From NCBI GenBank assembly GCA_029243445.1, contig JAQWSA010000020.1:1-8261 (forward strand): a stretch of 8,261 bases of DNA, written 5' to 3'. Below the pieces are notes generated by a model that saw nothing but the letters and a program-made list of their open reading frames with translations, was not told the DNA's origin and made no database searches. Both the position numbers and the translations under genes were made by a program. Positions 1 through 6,371 of the stretch are shown here, in pieces. Within the stretch, counting starts at the first letter, position 1. The number at the start of each line of letters is the position of its first letter. The stretch is from Alphaproteobacteria bacterium. Lineage in GTDB: Bacteria; Pseudomonadota; Alphaproteobacteria; UBA6615.

Positions 1-188
1 TTGCCTTCTTGATGTTCTTCCAGGCGGTTTATACAACGTATAAGAGTTGACTTCCCGCTACCAGAAGGACCACAAACAACTATTCTTTCACCTTGAGCTA
101 CCGATAGATTAATATCTTTTAGCACGTGAAAGTTACCGAACCATTTGTTTAATGAATCAATTTCAATTACAGCGGCTCTATCCATCAT
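1..188 (-). CDS. aapP: AapP-like amino-acid ABC transporter ATP-binding protein (N-terminal part, cut by window edge)
   Basis: This is the first 62 codons of an ABC ATPase of the polar amino-acid (GlnQ/HisP/AapP) class, which would energise the AapQM permease from the cytoplasmic face. The visible part has the usual N-terminus (residues 7-31, including NKWFG and VLKDINLSV), then a perfect Walker A loop GPSGSGKST at residues 40-48, followed by LIRCINRLE, which is typical of amino-acid importers. Walker B, the ABC signature and the H-loop lie beyond the window. Two adjacent ATG codons (188 and 185) could both start it. No strong Shine-Dalgarno is seen; only AGAAAGAA lies a few bases upstream. 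It begins 34 bases after the aapM stop, so it is probably the last gene of the aapJQMP operon. Family and orientation are certain; substrate specificity is inferred from the neighbours. Confidence 0.93.
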   Translation of the reverse strand, partial: MMDRAAVIEIDSLNKWFGNFHVLKDINLSVAQGERIVVCGPSGSGKSTLIRCINRLEEHQEG

Positions 189-222
189 TGAGGTTCTTTC
201 TAAAGTTTACGCGCATCACAAT

Positions 223-1335
223 TTATTTATTTGTTGTATCAAGACGTTTCTCTAAGTTAATTGAGTAACGAGATATTGAAAAACAAATCACAAAAAAGAA
301 GAGTGCTGCAAATAAAAATGTTTCATGATCAACTTTACCCATCCAATTTGGATTAGTTTGCAAGAGACGTGCCTGACCTAGAATATCAAATAGTCCAATT
401 ATAATTACTAAAGTTGTATCTTTGAATAATCCAATAAAGGTATTAACAATTCCAGGTATAGATATTTTCAAAGCTTGAGGTAGGACAATCACTCGCATGG
501 ATTGCCAATATTTTAGACCCATTGCCTGAGCTGCTTCATATTGCCCATTAGGGATTGCCTGTAGTCCTCCTCTAATTACTTCTGCCATATACGCTGAAGC
601 AAAAATTGTTATCATAATCATAACTCTAAATAGTTGATCTAATGACACCTGAGGCGGTAGAAAAAGTTGAACGATTATTACTGCAACAAACAGCAATGTT
701 ATGAGTGGAACCCCTCGTATTAATTCGATAAAAATTATACAGAATAATTTAATTAACGGCAGCTTTGAGCGTCGACCGAGGGCAAGAAGAATACCAATAG
801 GCAGAGATAAAACTATTCCTGCTAATCCTGCAACAAGATTCAGCATAAATCCACCAAACTTATCGGTGGTTACTTCCTGCAGTCCAAAACCTCCAAGTAA
901 TAAAACGGCAGCTAATACCGGATATAATAAAGAAAACCAACGTCCATATCGATTAAAGGGAAGGTTTTCAAATAGTAAATAGGCTAAAGCAGGCGCTAGC
1001 AGAAAAAGTGCGAGATTAACACGCCAATAAGAATCGGCAGGATAAAACCCATATAAAAACTGATTTATTCTTTGATCAACCCATGCCCAACAAGCTCCTT
1101 CAGAATTACACTCTTTTCCTATACTTCCTGTAAAGTCTGCGTCGAAAATGGCCCAATTAAATAAGGGTGGGAGTATCAAATAAAGTATATAAAAAGAGAT
1201 AAATGTGAGAAGAGTGCTTGTTAAGTTACTAAATAAGTTCTTACGTATCCAGCCTATTAACCCAACAGTATTGGGCGGTGGTGGTTTAGCATTTTTATTA
1301 AGTTCGTTTGTCGATATGGAGGTATTTAAACTCAT
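223..1335 (-). CDS. aapM: AapM-like general L-amino-acid ABC transporter permease
   Basis: This inner-membrane permease of the HisM/AapM family is 370 aa, near the usual size for AapM. It has a cytoplasmic N-terminus of about 37 residues and hydrophobic segments near 41-60, 107-122, 137-153 and 163-186, with further membrane spans after that. The first periplasmic loop contains a Cys pair (C76, C82) in ECNSEGACWAW, a stretch I remember as typical of AapM proteins. The conserved cytoplasmic EAA loop, which docks the ATPase, lies at about 252-289 (EVIRGGLQAIPNGQYEAAQ, then AMGL and LPQAL). FKDTTLV at 304-310 is another signature of this family. It pairs with AapQ to form the translocation pore. 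Its ATG overlaps the aapQ stop in an ATGA motif, implying translational coupling. The related BztC of glutamate/glutamine/aspartate transporters is the main alternative name. Confidence 0.93.
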   Translation of the reverse strand: MSLNTSISTNELNKNAKPPPPNTVGLIGWIRKNLFSNLTSTLLTFISFYILYLILPPLFNWAIFDADFTGSIGKECNSEGACWAWVDQRINQFLYGFYPADSYWRVNLALFLLAPALAYLLFENLPFNRYGRWFSLLYPVLAAVLLLGGFGLQEVTTDKFGGFMLNLVAGLAGIVLSLPIGILLALGRRSKLPLIKLFCIIFIELIRGVPLITLLFVAVIIVQLFLPPQVSLDQLFRVMIMITIFASAYMAEVIRGGLQAIPNGQYEAAQAMGLKYWQSMRVIVLPQALKISIPGIVNTFIGLFKDTTLVIIIGLFDILGQARLLQTNPNWMGKVDHETFLFAALFFFVICFSISRYSINLEKRLDTTNK

Positions 1336-2522
1336 CGCTCAACCAACTCAATTCTCTTATTATACCAATTCATAAGTGCAGAAGTCATCAGACTAAGCGA
1401 GAGATAAAAAACCATAAATATAGATATAACCTCTAAAGCTTGGCCGCTCTGGTTTAATACTGTATCTCCTATTGAGACTATGTCTTGATACCCTATTGCT
1501 ACGGCTAATGAAGAATTTTTAGCTAGGTTTAAGTATTGGCTTGTAAGCGGTGGAATAATAACCCTGAGTGCTTGTGGTAATATAATTTTTCGCATAGTTA
1601 AACCGGGTCTTAATCCCAGCGCACTTGCAGCCTCTTTTTGTCCTTTTGAAACGGATAATATACCTGCACGAACAATTTCAGATATAAAAGCCGCAGTATA
1701 AGTTGATAAAGCTAACCATAAAGCTACCAGCTCAGGCGTTACATTAAAACCTCCAGTTAAGTTGAAGCGTCCGCGTGTCGGGTTGTCGAATTCAATTGGC
1801 TGTCCAGCTATAAAATATATTAATAGAGGAATAAAAATTACTATTCCTAGGGATGAAATACCTAAGGAAAATGATTTTCCCGTATCTCTCTGTCTCTTCT
1901 TTGCCCATAATCTAAGAACATAAGCTAAAAGAAAGCTAATAATTATTCCAACTACTACGTATACCGAATTATTTTCGAAAATAAGTGATGGCAATCTAAC
2001 ACCACGATTATTTAAGAAAACAGAATCTCCAATAGAAAGACTAGATCTTACCTTTGGTAAAGAAATTAGAATTATCCACCAAAATATGATTTGTAAAAGT
2101 ACAGGAACATTTCTTACAAACTCTACATACATAGTTATAAGTCGACTTATCAAAAAATTATCTGAAAGCCGCAGTATACCGGCTAAAAATCCTATTAGGG
2201 TAGCTGCTAAAATTCCCATTACAGCTACAACAATAGTATTTAATCCGCCTACAACTATTGCGCGGCCATAAGATGATGTTGATGAGTATTCAATTAATCG
2301 TTGATTTATATCAAAGGAAGCAGTGTCTCCCAGAAATCCATAACCTGAGGCCAAACCAGCATTTTTAAGGTTTGTTACTGTATTTGATATGATAAAAGCA
2401 AAAAATAATACTAATCCAAACACAAGCAATATCTGCAAGATAATTCCTCGGGTGCGTTCTTCACCCCAAAAGCGTCTGGTAATTATTCCAAAAAAAGTCT
2501 TGGTCCCATTAATCTGGGTCAA
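1332..2522 (-). CDS. aapQ: AapQ-like general L-amino-acid ABC transporter permease
   Basis: This is the first permease subunit of the aap importer, in the inner membrane and the partner of AapM. Features numbered from the TTG at 2522 (396 aa): a short N-terminal cytoplasmic arm; a first membrane span near 27-47; the family stretch NTVTNL...ASGYGFLG near 47-65; several further spans; an inserted region around 170-260 with two spans, typical of the long AapQ proteins; the EAA loop at about 282-307 (EIVRAGILSVSKGQKEAAS, then ALGL); and AKNSSLA at about 334-340. The frame stays open to a TTG at 2576 and an ATG at 2573, but both lie at the loop of an 18-bp hairpin and lack a Shine-Dalgarno. TTG 2522 has AAAGG 7 bases upstream and gives an N-terminal arm of normal AapQ length, so I prefer it. 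The choice of start is inference. The stop overlaps the aapM start. Confidence 0.9.
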   Translation of the reverse strand: MTQINGTKTFFGIITRRFWGEERTRGIILQILLVFGLVLFFAFIISNTVTNLKNAGLASGYGFLGDTASFDINQRLIEYSSTSSYGRAIVVGGLNTIVVAVMGILAATLIGFLAGILRLSDNFLISRLITMYVEFVRNVPVLLQIIFWWIILISLPKVRSSLSIGDSVFLNNRGVRLPSLIFENNSVYVVVGIIISFLLAYVLRLWAKKRQRDTGKSFSLGISSLGIVIFIPLLIYFIAGQPIEFDNPTRGRFNLTGGFNVTPELVALWLALSTYTAAFISEIVRAGILSVSKGQKEAASALGLRPGLTMRKIILPQALRVIIPPLTSQYLNLAKNSSLAVAIGYQDIVSIGDTVLNQSGQALEVISIFMVFYLSLSLMTSALMNWYNKRIELVER

Positions 2523-2529
2523 TCTATGA

Positions 2530-2534
2530 CCTTT
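2530..2534 (-). promoter_or_regulatory. Candidate ribosome binding site deciding the aapQ start
   Basis: Read on the minus strand this is AAAGG, separated by 7 bases from the TTG at 2522. It lies outside the hairpin at 2551-2592, so it would stay accessible when the hairpin folds. The longer-frame starts at 2573 and 2576 have no comparable site. It is a short motif, so support is moderate. Confidence 0.45.
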
Positions 2535-2550
2535 GAATCTCTTGTTAAGT

Positions 2551-2592
2551 ATGTTCTTCGCCCGGATTAACATCAATCCGGGCGAAGAACAT
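2551..2592 (-). repeat. Perfect 18-bp inverted repeat (intercistronic stem-loop) between aapJ and aapQ
   Basis: The arms 2551-2568 (ATGTTCTTCGCCCGGATT) and 2575-2592 are exact reverse complements, with a 6-base loop at 2569-2574. In the aap transcript this would fold 8 bases after the aapJ stop. No run of U follows in the operon direction, so it is not a standard intrinsic terminator. Comparable stem-loops between the binding-protein and permease genes in mal and his operons protect the upstream mRNA and set a high ratio of binding protein to permease, and that role is inferred here. On the opposite strand five Ts (2597-2601) follow after a few bases, but no plus-strand gene reads into it. 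Confidence 0.85.
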
Positions 2593-2599
2593 TAGATTT

Positions 2600-3622
2600 T
2601 TAACGTATTGGTGGAGCGTAAAGAATACCTCCATCTTTATACAGAGCATTTAAGCCTCTAGAAAGACCTAACGGAGTATTAGTTCCAAGATATTTTTCAA
2701 ATATCTCTGCGTAATTACCTCCAGCGGCTATAGCGCGAACCGCCCAATCTGCATCAAGACCCAACATTTTACCCATTGAGCCTTCTGTTCCTAGCATACG
2801 GTTGATTTCTGGATTTTTGGTTCCCTTAGCCATAGTTTGTACATTGTCTTTGGTAACTCCCAGTTCTTCCGCAACGATTAGTGCATTTAAAGTCCAGCGA
2901 GCAACATCAGCCCATTGGTCATCACCTTGACGTACTAATGGTCCGAGAGGTTCTTTTGACACTATTTCTGGAAACACCATATGCTTATCAGCATCTTCGA
3001 AGGTACTCTTTGTAGCTGCAAGACCTGATGCATCAGTTGTATAAACATCGCATCTTTCTGCCAAATATCCCGCTCGTGCTTCTGAGTTTGTTTCGATTGG
3101 CACAGGCTCGTATTTCATATTGTTTGAACGGAAAAAATCAGCAAGATTTAATTCTGTTGTCGTTCCAGTTTGGATACACACAGATGCACCATTCAGTTCC
3201 TTAGCACTTTTAATGCCCAATGATTTACGACCAATAAACCCTTGTCCATCATAATAACTAACCCCTAGGAACGTAAACCCTAGATCAACATCTCGTGAAA
3301 ATGTCCATGTAGTATTTCTGGATAGAACGTCGATCTCGCCCGATGCAAGTGCTGGAAAACGCGTTTTACCTGTGAGGTTAACGTATTTTACCTTATCAGG
3401 ATTTCCTAATACAGCTGCTGCCAAAGCACGACAAAAAGCTACGTCAAAACCCTTCCAATTTCCTTTGTCATCTGTAAATGCAAAACCAGGAAGACCTGTA
3501 TTAATACCACATTTAAGGTTACCAGCCGATTTTACGTCATCTAGTGTAGAAGCTTGCGCAGCCCCGACGACAAAAAATGCCGTCACAGCTATTACAGCCC
3601 CCATGATTGATGAAAATTTCAT
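2600..3622 (-). CDS. aapJ: AapJ-like periplasmic L-amino-acid-binding protein
   Basis: This is the soluble periplasmic receptor (340 aa, normal AapJ size) that delivers amino acids to AapQM. The N-terminus is a clear Sec signal peptide: M-K-F, a hydrophobic core at about residues 6-22, and a probable cleavage after AQA (residue 24), leaving a mature protein beginning STLDDVKSAG. The type-3 extracellular solute-binding fold is indicated by LKCGINTGLPGFA near 37-49, WKGFDVAFCRALAAA near 56-70, and the C-terminal GLSRGLNALYKDGG with APPIR at the end, all as in AapJ/BztA proteins. The frame extends upstream to 3655, but the ATG at 3622 has a strong Shine-Dalgarno 6 bases away and begins the signal peptide, so 3622 is the start. 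It is the first gene of the transporter set; the hairpin downstream probably favours high AapJ output. Substrate range (broad L-amino acids versus Glu/Gln/Asp) cannot be read from sequence. Confidence 0.95.
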   Translation of the reverse strand: MKFSSIMGAVIAVTAFFVVGAAQASTLDDVKSAGNLKCGINTGLPGFAFTDDKGNWKGFDVAFCRALAAAVLGNPDKVKYVNLTGKTRFPALASGEIDVLSRNTTWTFSRDVDLGFTFLGVSYYDGQGFIGRKSLGIKSAKELNGASVCIQTGTTTELNLADFFRSNNMKYEPVPIETNSEARAGYLAERCDVYTTDASGLAATKSTFEDADKHMVFPEIVSKEPLGPLVRQGDDQWADVARWTLNALIVAEELGVTKDNVQTMAKGTKNPEINRMLGTEGSMGKMLGLDADWAVRAIAAGGNYAEIFEKYLGTNTPLGLSRGLNALYKDGGILYAPPIR

Positions 3623-3628
3623 AAATCT

Positions 3629-3633
3629 CTCCT
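3629..3633 (-). promoter_or_regulatory. Strong Shine-Dalgarno of aapJ
   Basis: On the minus strand AGGAG (within AGAGGAGAG) lies 6 bases before the ATG at 3622. It selects that codon over the upstream in-frame start at 3655, which would place 11 extra residues ahead of the signal peptide. Confidence 0.85.
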
Positions 3634-3726
3634 CTTTGTTAATTTCGTTTATCACCGTTTGTGATTGCGATTATTTTATTCTAGGCTAATATTGCGCCGT
3701 AAAGGGAACAAAATACAACCAACTTT

Positions 3727-3753
3727 AGTTTGATTGACCATATCTAATCAACT
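3727..3753. promoter_or_regulatory. Imperfect palindrome upstream of aapJ, possible operator
   Basis: The half-sites AGTTTGATT (3727-3735) and AATCAACT (3746-3753) are inverted copies, with one extra T in the left arm and 10 bases between them. The centre is about 120 bases upstream of the aapJ start and just after the stop of the preceding gene. The spacing would suit a dimeric regulator, or it may form a weak hairpin after the upstream gene. No GC-rich stem or T-run is present, so it is not a convincing terminator. I could not identify a good -35/-10 pair for aapJ in 3623-3774. Confidence 0.3.
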
Positions 3754-3774
3754 GTTAGTAAAATTGTTTTGTTG

Positions 3775-4761
3775 CTAATTTATACTTGGCTTCTTTAAAT
3801 ACTCCTGTCGAGCACTGCTGTCGATGGAAATAGACATAGTTTGGCCATCACGTTCTAGCGTGAGTGGAACTGTTACACCAGCACTTCCTAAGGCCCATAT
3901 TTTACGGAACATAGTTGGTAGACTTTTAACTGGTTCCCCGGCAATACCAACTATCACATCCCCGAGGTCAACTCCAGCTCGCATTGCTGGACCTCGCTTG
4001 GATAAACCAGCTACGACTAGTTTGTCATCGGCCTCAGCTGTGGTCATTCCCAGCCATGGCCTAGGAGGCTTACCTGGTCGCCCTAATTTTATTAGATCAT
4101 CGTAAATAGGTTTTAAAATATCGATTGGTACAATCATATTTCCGTCTATTTGTTCTTCTCCTGGTATTACTTGTTGAATATACAGCGAACCAATACCTAT
4201 AAGTTGGCCTAGCCGGTTAAAGGCTGCAGCACCGCTCCATTTTGAATGAGCTGGAATAGTAAATATAGCGTCATCAATAAGGTATTCCCATGAGCCAGCA
4301 AATTCTCTAACAGAAACTACTTGAGCGTTTACTGCTTCTTCGGTTCCCCCCTGACCAGCCATAATAATAGGTTCTCCAACTGCAACGGGGAAAGACTCTC
4401 CAAGTTCAGCTGCAGGTAGTTCAAGATTTCCTAGAGCCTGAACTAATCCCAATCCAGTTTCTTGATCGTAAGCTACAACATGTGCTGGTAGGGCTTTAGC
4501 ATTGTTACCAACAAGCCAAATCTCTTCTGCTTCTGTAACTAAATAGCCTATTGTTAGTACTGTACCACTATCATCAATTACTACCCCTTGCCCTTCACGT
4601 TCTGTTCCTAGCAGTGGAGCGGTATAGGCGTCTTCGGGTATAGTTGCTCTAAGAGAAACTACTGATGATAAAACAGAATCCAAATCAAAGGATACGTCCT
4701 CCCGTTGGGGGTGGCTACCTAGGCGCATACTCCAAAATTGTGGGTTTGATGTATCGCTCAA
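3775..4761 (-). CDS. Trypsin-like (S1C/HtrA-type) PDZ protein with degenerate catalytic triad
   Basis: This 328-aa protein has a trypsin-like domain (about 30-225) followed by a PDZ domain (about 233-315, with PWLGM, GPAMRAGVDLGDVIVGIAG and VTVPLTLERDG). Aligning by eye to DegP, the catalytic His segment TNNHVV becomes TIGYLV (Tyr73), the Asp segment DPRSD becomes DQETG (Gly103), and the Ser segment GNSGG becomes KWSGA (Ser176 kept). It is therefore probably not an active serine protease. There is no signal peptide or membrane anchor, so it is predicted cytoplasmic, unlike DegP/DegS. I remember similar alphaproteobacterial proteins sharing VLTIGYL and YDQETG, which suggests a conserved non-catalytic family rather than decay; this needs a search. 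The TTG start has AGGGG 8 bases upstream. An ATG at 4728 is the alternative but would have its GGAG only a base away. It lies 61 bases after the oxygenase gene with no terminator between, so the two may be co-transcribed. Its function is unknown; a substrate-binding or scaffold role is speculation. Confidence 0.85.
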   Translation of the reverse strand: MSDTSNPQFWSMRLGSHPQREDVSFDLDSVLSSVVSLRATIPEDAYTAPLLGTEREGQGVVIDDSGTVLTIGYLVTEAEEIWLVGNNAKALPAHVVAYDQETGLGLVQALGNLELPAAELGESFPVAVGEPIIMAGQGGTEEAVNAQVVSVREFAGSWEYLIDDAIFTIPAHSKWSGAAAFNRLGQLIGIGSLYIQQVIPGEEQIDGNMIVPIDILKPIYDDLIKLGRPGKPPRPWLGMTTAEADDKLVVAGLSKRGPAMRAGVDLGDVIVGIAGEPVKSLPTMFRKIWALGSAGVTVPLTLERDGQTMSISIDSSARQEYLKKPSIN

Positions 4762-4822
4762 CCTGTATACCCCTGAATATTCAAAATTGTTAATAATAAC
4801 ATAAGATTATTTACCCTATAAC

Positions 4823-5872
4823 TTACTTATCTGGAAGTCTTGATGCTTCCTTATAACTAGCGGCGTTTTGACGCTTCGCAAACTCTGCTTGATGAAGATA
4901 ATTCCCTTCAGCGTATTCTTTTAAGTATTGTAGAAATGTTGTTGGTTCGTAAAGCAATTTACCCTTATTATTCACGCAGCTTGGAAAAACTTTATTAATG
5001 GTCTCATCACTTGGATTATAAAAAAACGTTATAGCGTAACGATGAGCTTTAGGAATTACCACCCTATGGGGAGTGGCAATAAACCTTCCATTTGTCCAGC
5101 GACTTAAAAACTCTCCAGTATTAATAAACATTGCGTTATGAAGATGAGGAACAGCCATCCAATCGCCGCTTTGTGTTTTAACCTCCAATCCTGGTTCACT
5201 AGAAAGAGGTAAAAAAGTAATAAATCCATGATCTGAATGTGCGGCCAGACCAAACTGATTGTTTTCACCATAACTAGGTGTGTAATGTGCATTACGATTA
5301 ATGAAGTGAGGATCTCTAAAATACTGATATAAATGATTTTTTTCGAGCTCAAGGGCTACAGAGTATATAGGAAGCATACACCAGCCGAGTTGACTCATAT
5401 TTTCATGATATTCTGCCATTACACTGCGAAAGTTAGGTAATAACTCATCTGACGGCCATTGGTTTAGGCCATTAAAGCGAACACCATTAGTAACTTTCTT
5501 GTCATGAGGAAAGCGATCCCGCATTAGCTGAAATGCTTCATTAGTGTCAAGTTTAGTATTGTTTTCAATGCCTGATGTTTTTAATAGACTTGATTTTGGT
5601 GGTATGTACCCAATTTGATGTTCGTTAATTTTTAATGAATTTTTTTCATTTTCGGGTAAATTAAAAAACTGTGCAATAACTTCAAAAGTACGCTTGATGA
5701 GGTCAGAATTTACACCGTGGCCAACTAAATAATAGTATCCAACTTTTTCTTGAGCTTGTCTTACCTGGCTGGCGAGCTCTTCCAGTTGACTGAGATCACC
5801 ACCTATGAATGCACCTACGTCAATTACGGGTATTTTCTGGTTTTGAAGTTTAGGTTGTTTTTTTATTCTCAT
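4823..5872 (-). CDS. 2-oxoglutarate/Fe(II)-dependent oxygenase, isopenicillin N synthase-like family
   Basis: This is a 349-aa soluble non-haem iron oxygenase of the family that includes isopenicillin N synthase and plant 2OG dioxygenases. The N-terminal DIOX_N domain (about 14-130) has IPVIDVGAF and the hallmark GYYYLVGHGV (45-54). The C-terminal 2OG-Fe(II) core (about 190-300) supplies the iron ligands His212 and Asp214 (HSDHG) and His269 (TPHRV), with Arg278 (HRYAITFFYNP) as the expected 2-oxoglutarate carboxylate anchor. The usual RxS is RYA here, a mild departure. All ligands are present, so it should be active. Substrate cannot be read from sequence, and bacterial members are mostly uncharacterised; there is no beta-lactam cluster around it. 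The ATG start has only a distant AAGG. A good promoter lies about 100 bases upstream. The pseudoprotease gene and the amino-acid transporter follow on the same strand. Confidence 0.88.
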   Translation of the reverse strand: MRIKKQPKLQNQKIPVIDVGAFIGGDLSQLEELASQVRQAQEKVGYYYLVGHGVNSDLIKRTFEVIAQFFNLPENEKNSLKINEHQIGYIPPKSSLLKTSGIENNTKLDTNEAFQLMRDRFPHDKKVTNGVRFNGLNQWPSDELLPNFRSVMAEYHENMSQLGWCMLPIYSVALELEKNHLYQYFRDPHFINRNAHYTPSYGENNQFGLAAHSDHGFITFLPLSSEPGLEVKTQSGDWMAVPHLHNAMFINTGEFLSRWTNGRFIATPHRVVIPKAHRYAITFFYNPSDETINKVFPSCVNNKGKLLYEPTTFLQYLKEYAEGNYLHQAEFAKRQNAASYKEASRLPDK

Positions 5873-5970
5873 GTATAAGCTTGCCTTATTTAAGGGGTTA
5901 TTAATAGGTTTACCAATCTTAAAAAAATAAACAGCTTCAACTATTATTTTGAGAAATATAATTTGTTTTT

Positions 5971-5999
5971 AGAATGCTCTCGTAAAATAATGCTGTCAA
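5971..5999 (-). promoter_or_regulatory. Candidate sigma70 promoter for the oxygenase gene
   Basis: On the minus strand an exact TTGACA (5999-5994) is followed after 17 bases by CATTCT (5976-5971), which keeps the key second A and final T of the -10 consensus. Predicted transcription begins near 5964, giving a leader of roughly 90 bases before the ATG at 5872. It sits back to back with the rpmJ promoter, the two -35 boxes being 38 bases apart. Confidence 0.5.
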
Positions 6000-6037
6000 A
6001 CCATAGAAATAGAATTGATTTATAGTAAAAGCATTGG

Positions 6038-6066
6038 TTGACAGACTTACAACGTCTTTGTAGGTT
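6038..6066 (+). promoter_or_regulatory. Candidate sigma70 promoter for rpmJ
   Basis: An exact TTGACA -35 (6038-6043) is followed after 17 bases by TAGGTT (6061-6066), a moderate -10. Predicted start of transcription is near 6073, about 45 bases before the rpmJ ATG. The spacer and -10 contain an inverted repeat, ACTTACAA (6045-6052) with TTGTAGGT (6058-6065), differing at one position; it could be an operator or chance. Confidence 0.55.
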
Positions 6067-6116
6067 GCCACGGCTGATTATAGTAATTTGTGTAAGCACA
6101 GGTGAAGGTGAGATTT

Positions 6117-6242
6117 ATGAAAGTCGCTAGTTCTTTAAAAACTCTTAAGAAACGCGATAGGCACTGCCAAGTTGTAAAACGGCGGGGGCGTCTTTACGTT
6201 ATTAATAAGAGAAATCCGCGATTTAAGGCTCGTCAGGGCTGA
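6117..6242 (+). CDS. rpmJ: 50S ribosomal protein L36
   Basis: This 41-aa basic protein begins [13 protein letters not shown] and ends with NPRFKARQG, matching alphaproteobacterial L36, where the KxRQG C-terminus is characteristic. L36 binds 23S rRNA near the peptidyl transferase centre of the large subunit. It has only one cysteine (Cys17), so the four-ligand zinc ribbon of classical L36 is absent; the same is true of the zinc-independent YkgO-like type and of alphaproteobacterial L36 in general. The Shine-Dalgarno AAGG/GGTGAG (6105-6112) is close to the ATG at 6117. It stands alone with its own promoter and terminator rather than in the spc ribosomal operon, which is usual for alphaproteobacteria. 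Confidence 0.93.
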   Translation: MKVASSLKTLKKRDRHCQVVKRRGRLYVINKRNPRFKARQG

Positions 6243-6282
6243 TCTGAAAAGTTAGATCATTGAAATTTTACTGTCATTTAAT

Positions 6283-6307
6283 AGCCGCGCAATTCGCGCG
6301 GTTTTTT
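6283..6307 (+). terminator. Rho-independent terminator of rpmJ
   Basis: A GC stem CCGCGC (6285-6290) pairs with GCGCGG (6296-6301) around a 5-base AATTC loop, can be extended by A-T and G-T pairs at the base, and runs directly into six Ts (6302-6307). It lies 40 bases after the rpmJ stop and separates rpmJ from the glc genes. Confidence 0.92.
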
Positions 6308-6322
6308 ATTATCTTTTTTGTC

Positions 6323-6328
6323 TATAAT
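6323..6328 (+). promoter_or_regulatory. Candidate -10 box for glcD
   Basis: An exact TATAAT is placed 43 bases before the glcD ATG. No good -35 is found at 16-18 bases upstream, because that position falls in the rpmJ terminator stem and T-run. An activator could be needed, or the match may be chance in AT-rich DNA. The glcD ribosome site AGGGG is at 6358-6362, 9 bases from the ATG. Confidence 0.4.
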
Positions 6329-6371
6329 AAGTTTGCTCTGGTGTAAGCAATTTAGATAGGGGTTCAAGCCA

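Noticed and set aside
701..982. Plus-strand open frame inside aapM
   Set aside because: It is a shadow of aapM on the other strand. Its composition (basic, Pro/Asn-rich) shows no domain and it has no ribosome site. The same applies to the plus-strand frames at 2086-2271, 3372-3689 and 3824-4105.
2551..2592. Hairpin read as an intrinsic terminator of aapJ
   Set aside because: No U-run follows the stem in the operon direction; the next bases read ATACTTAACAAG with its 5' end already in the stem region. The few Ts lie on the opposite side, where no gene needs terminating.
5104..5352. 82-aa minus-strand frame with hydrophobic stretches
   Set aside because: It lies fully inside the oxygenase gene in another frame on the same strand, over the iron-binding core. 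The oxygenase has conserved motifs, so this is a shadow.
6038..6070. Zur-type zinc operator at rpmJ
   Set aside because: Considered because zinc-free L36 paralogues are Zur-controlled in some bacteria. The palindrome does not resemble a Zur box as I know it, and the alphaproteobacterial L36 here is probably the sole housekeeping copy.
6240..6259. Inverted repeat TGATCT/AGATCA spanning the rpmJ stop
   Set aside because: It is a 6-bp AT-containing stem with an 8-base loop and no T-run, and the strong terminator at 6283-6307 already explains the end of the transcript.
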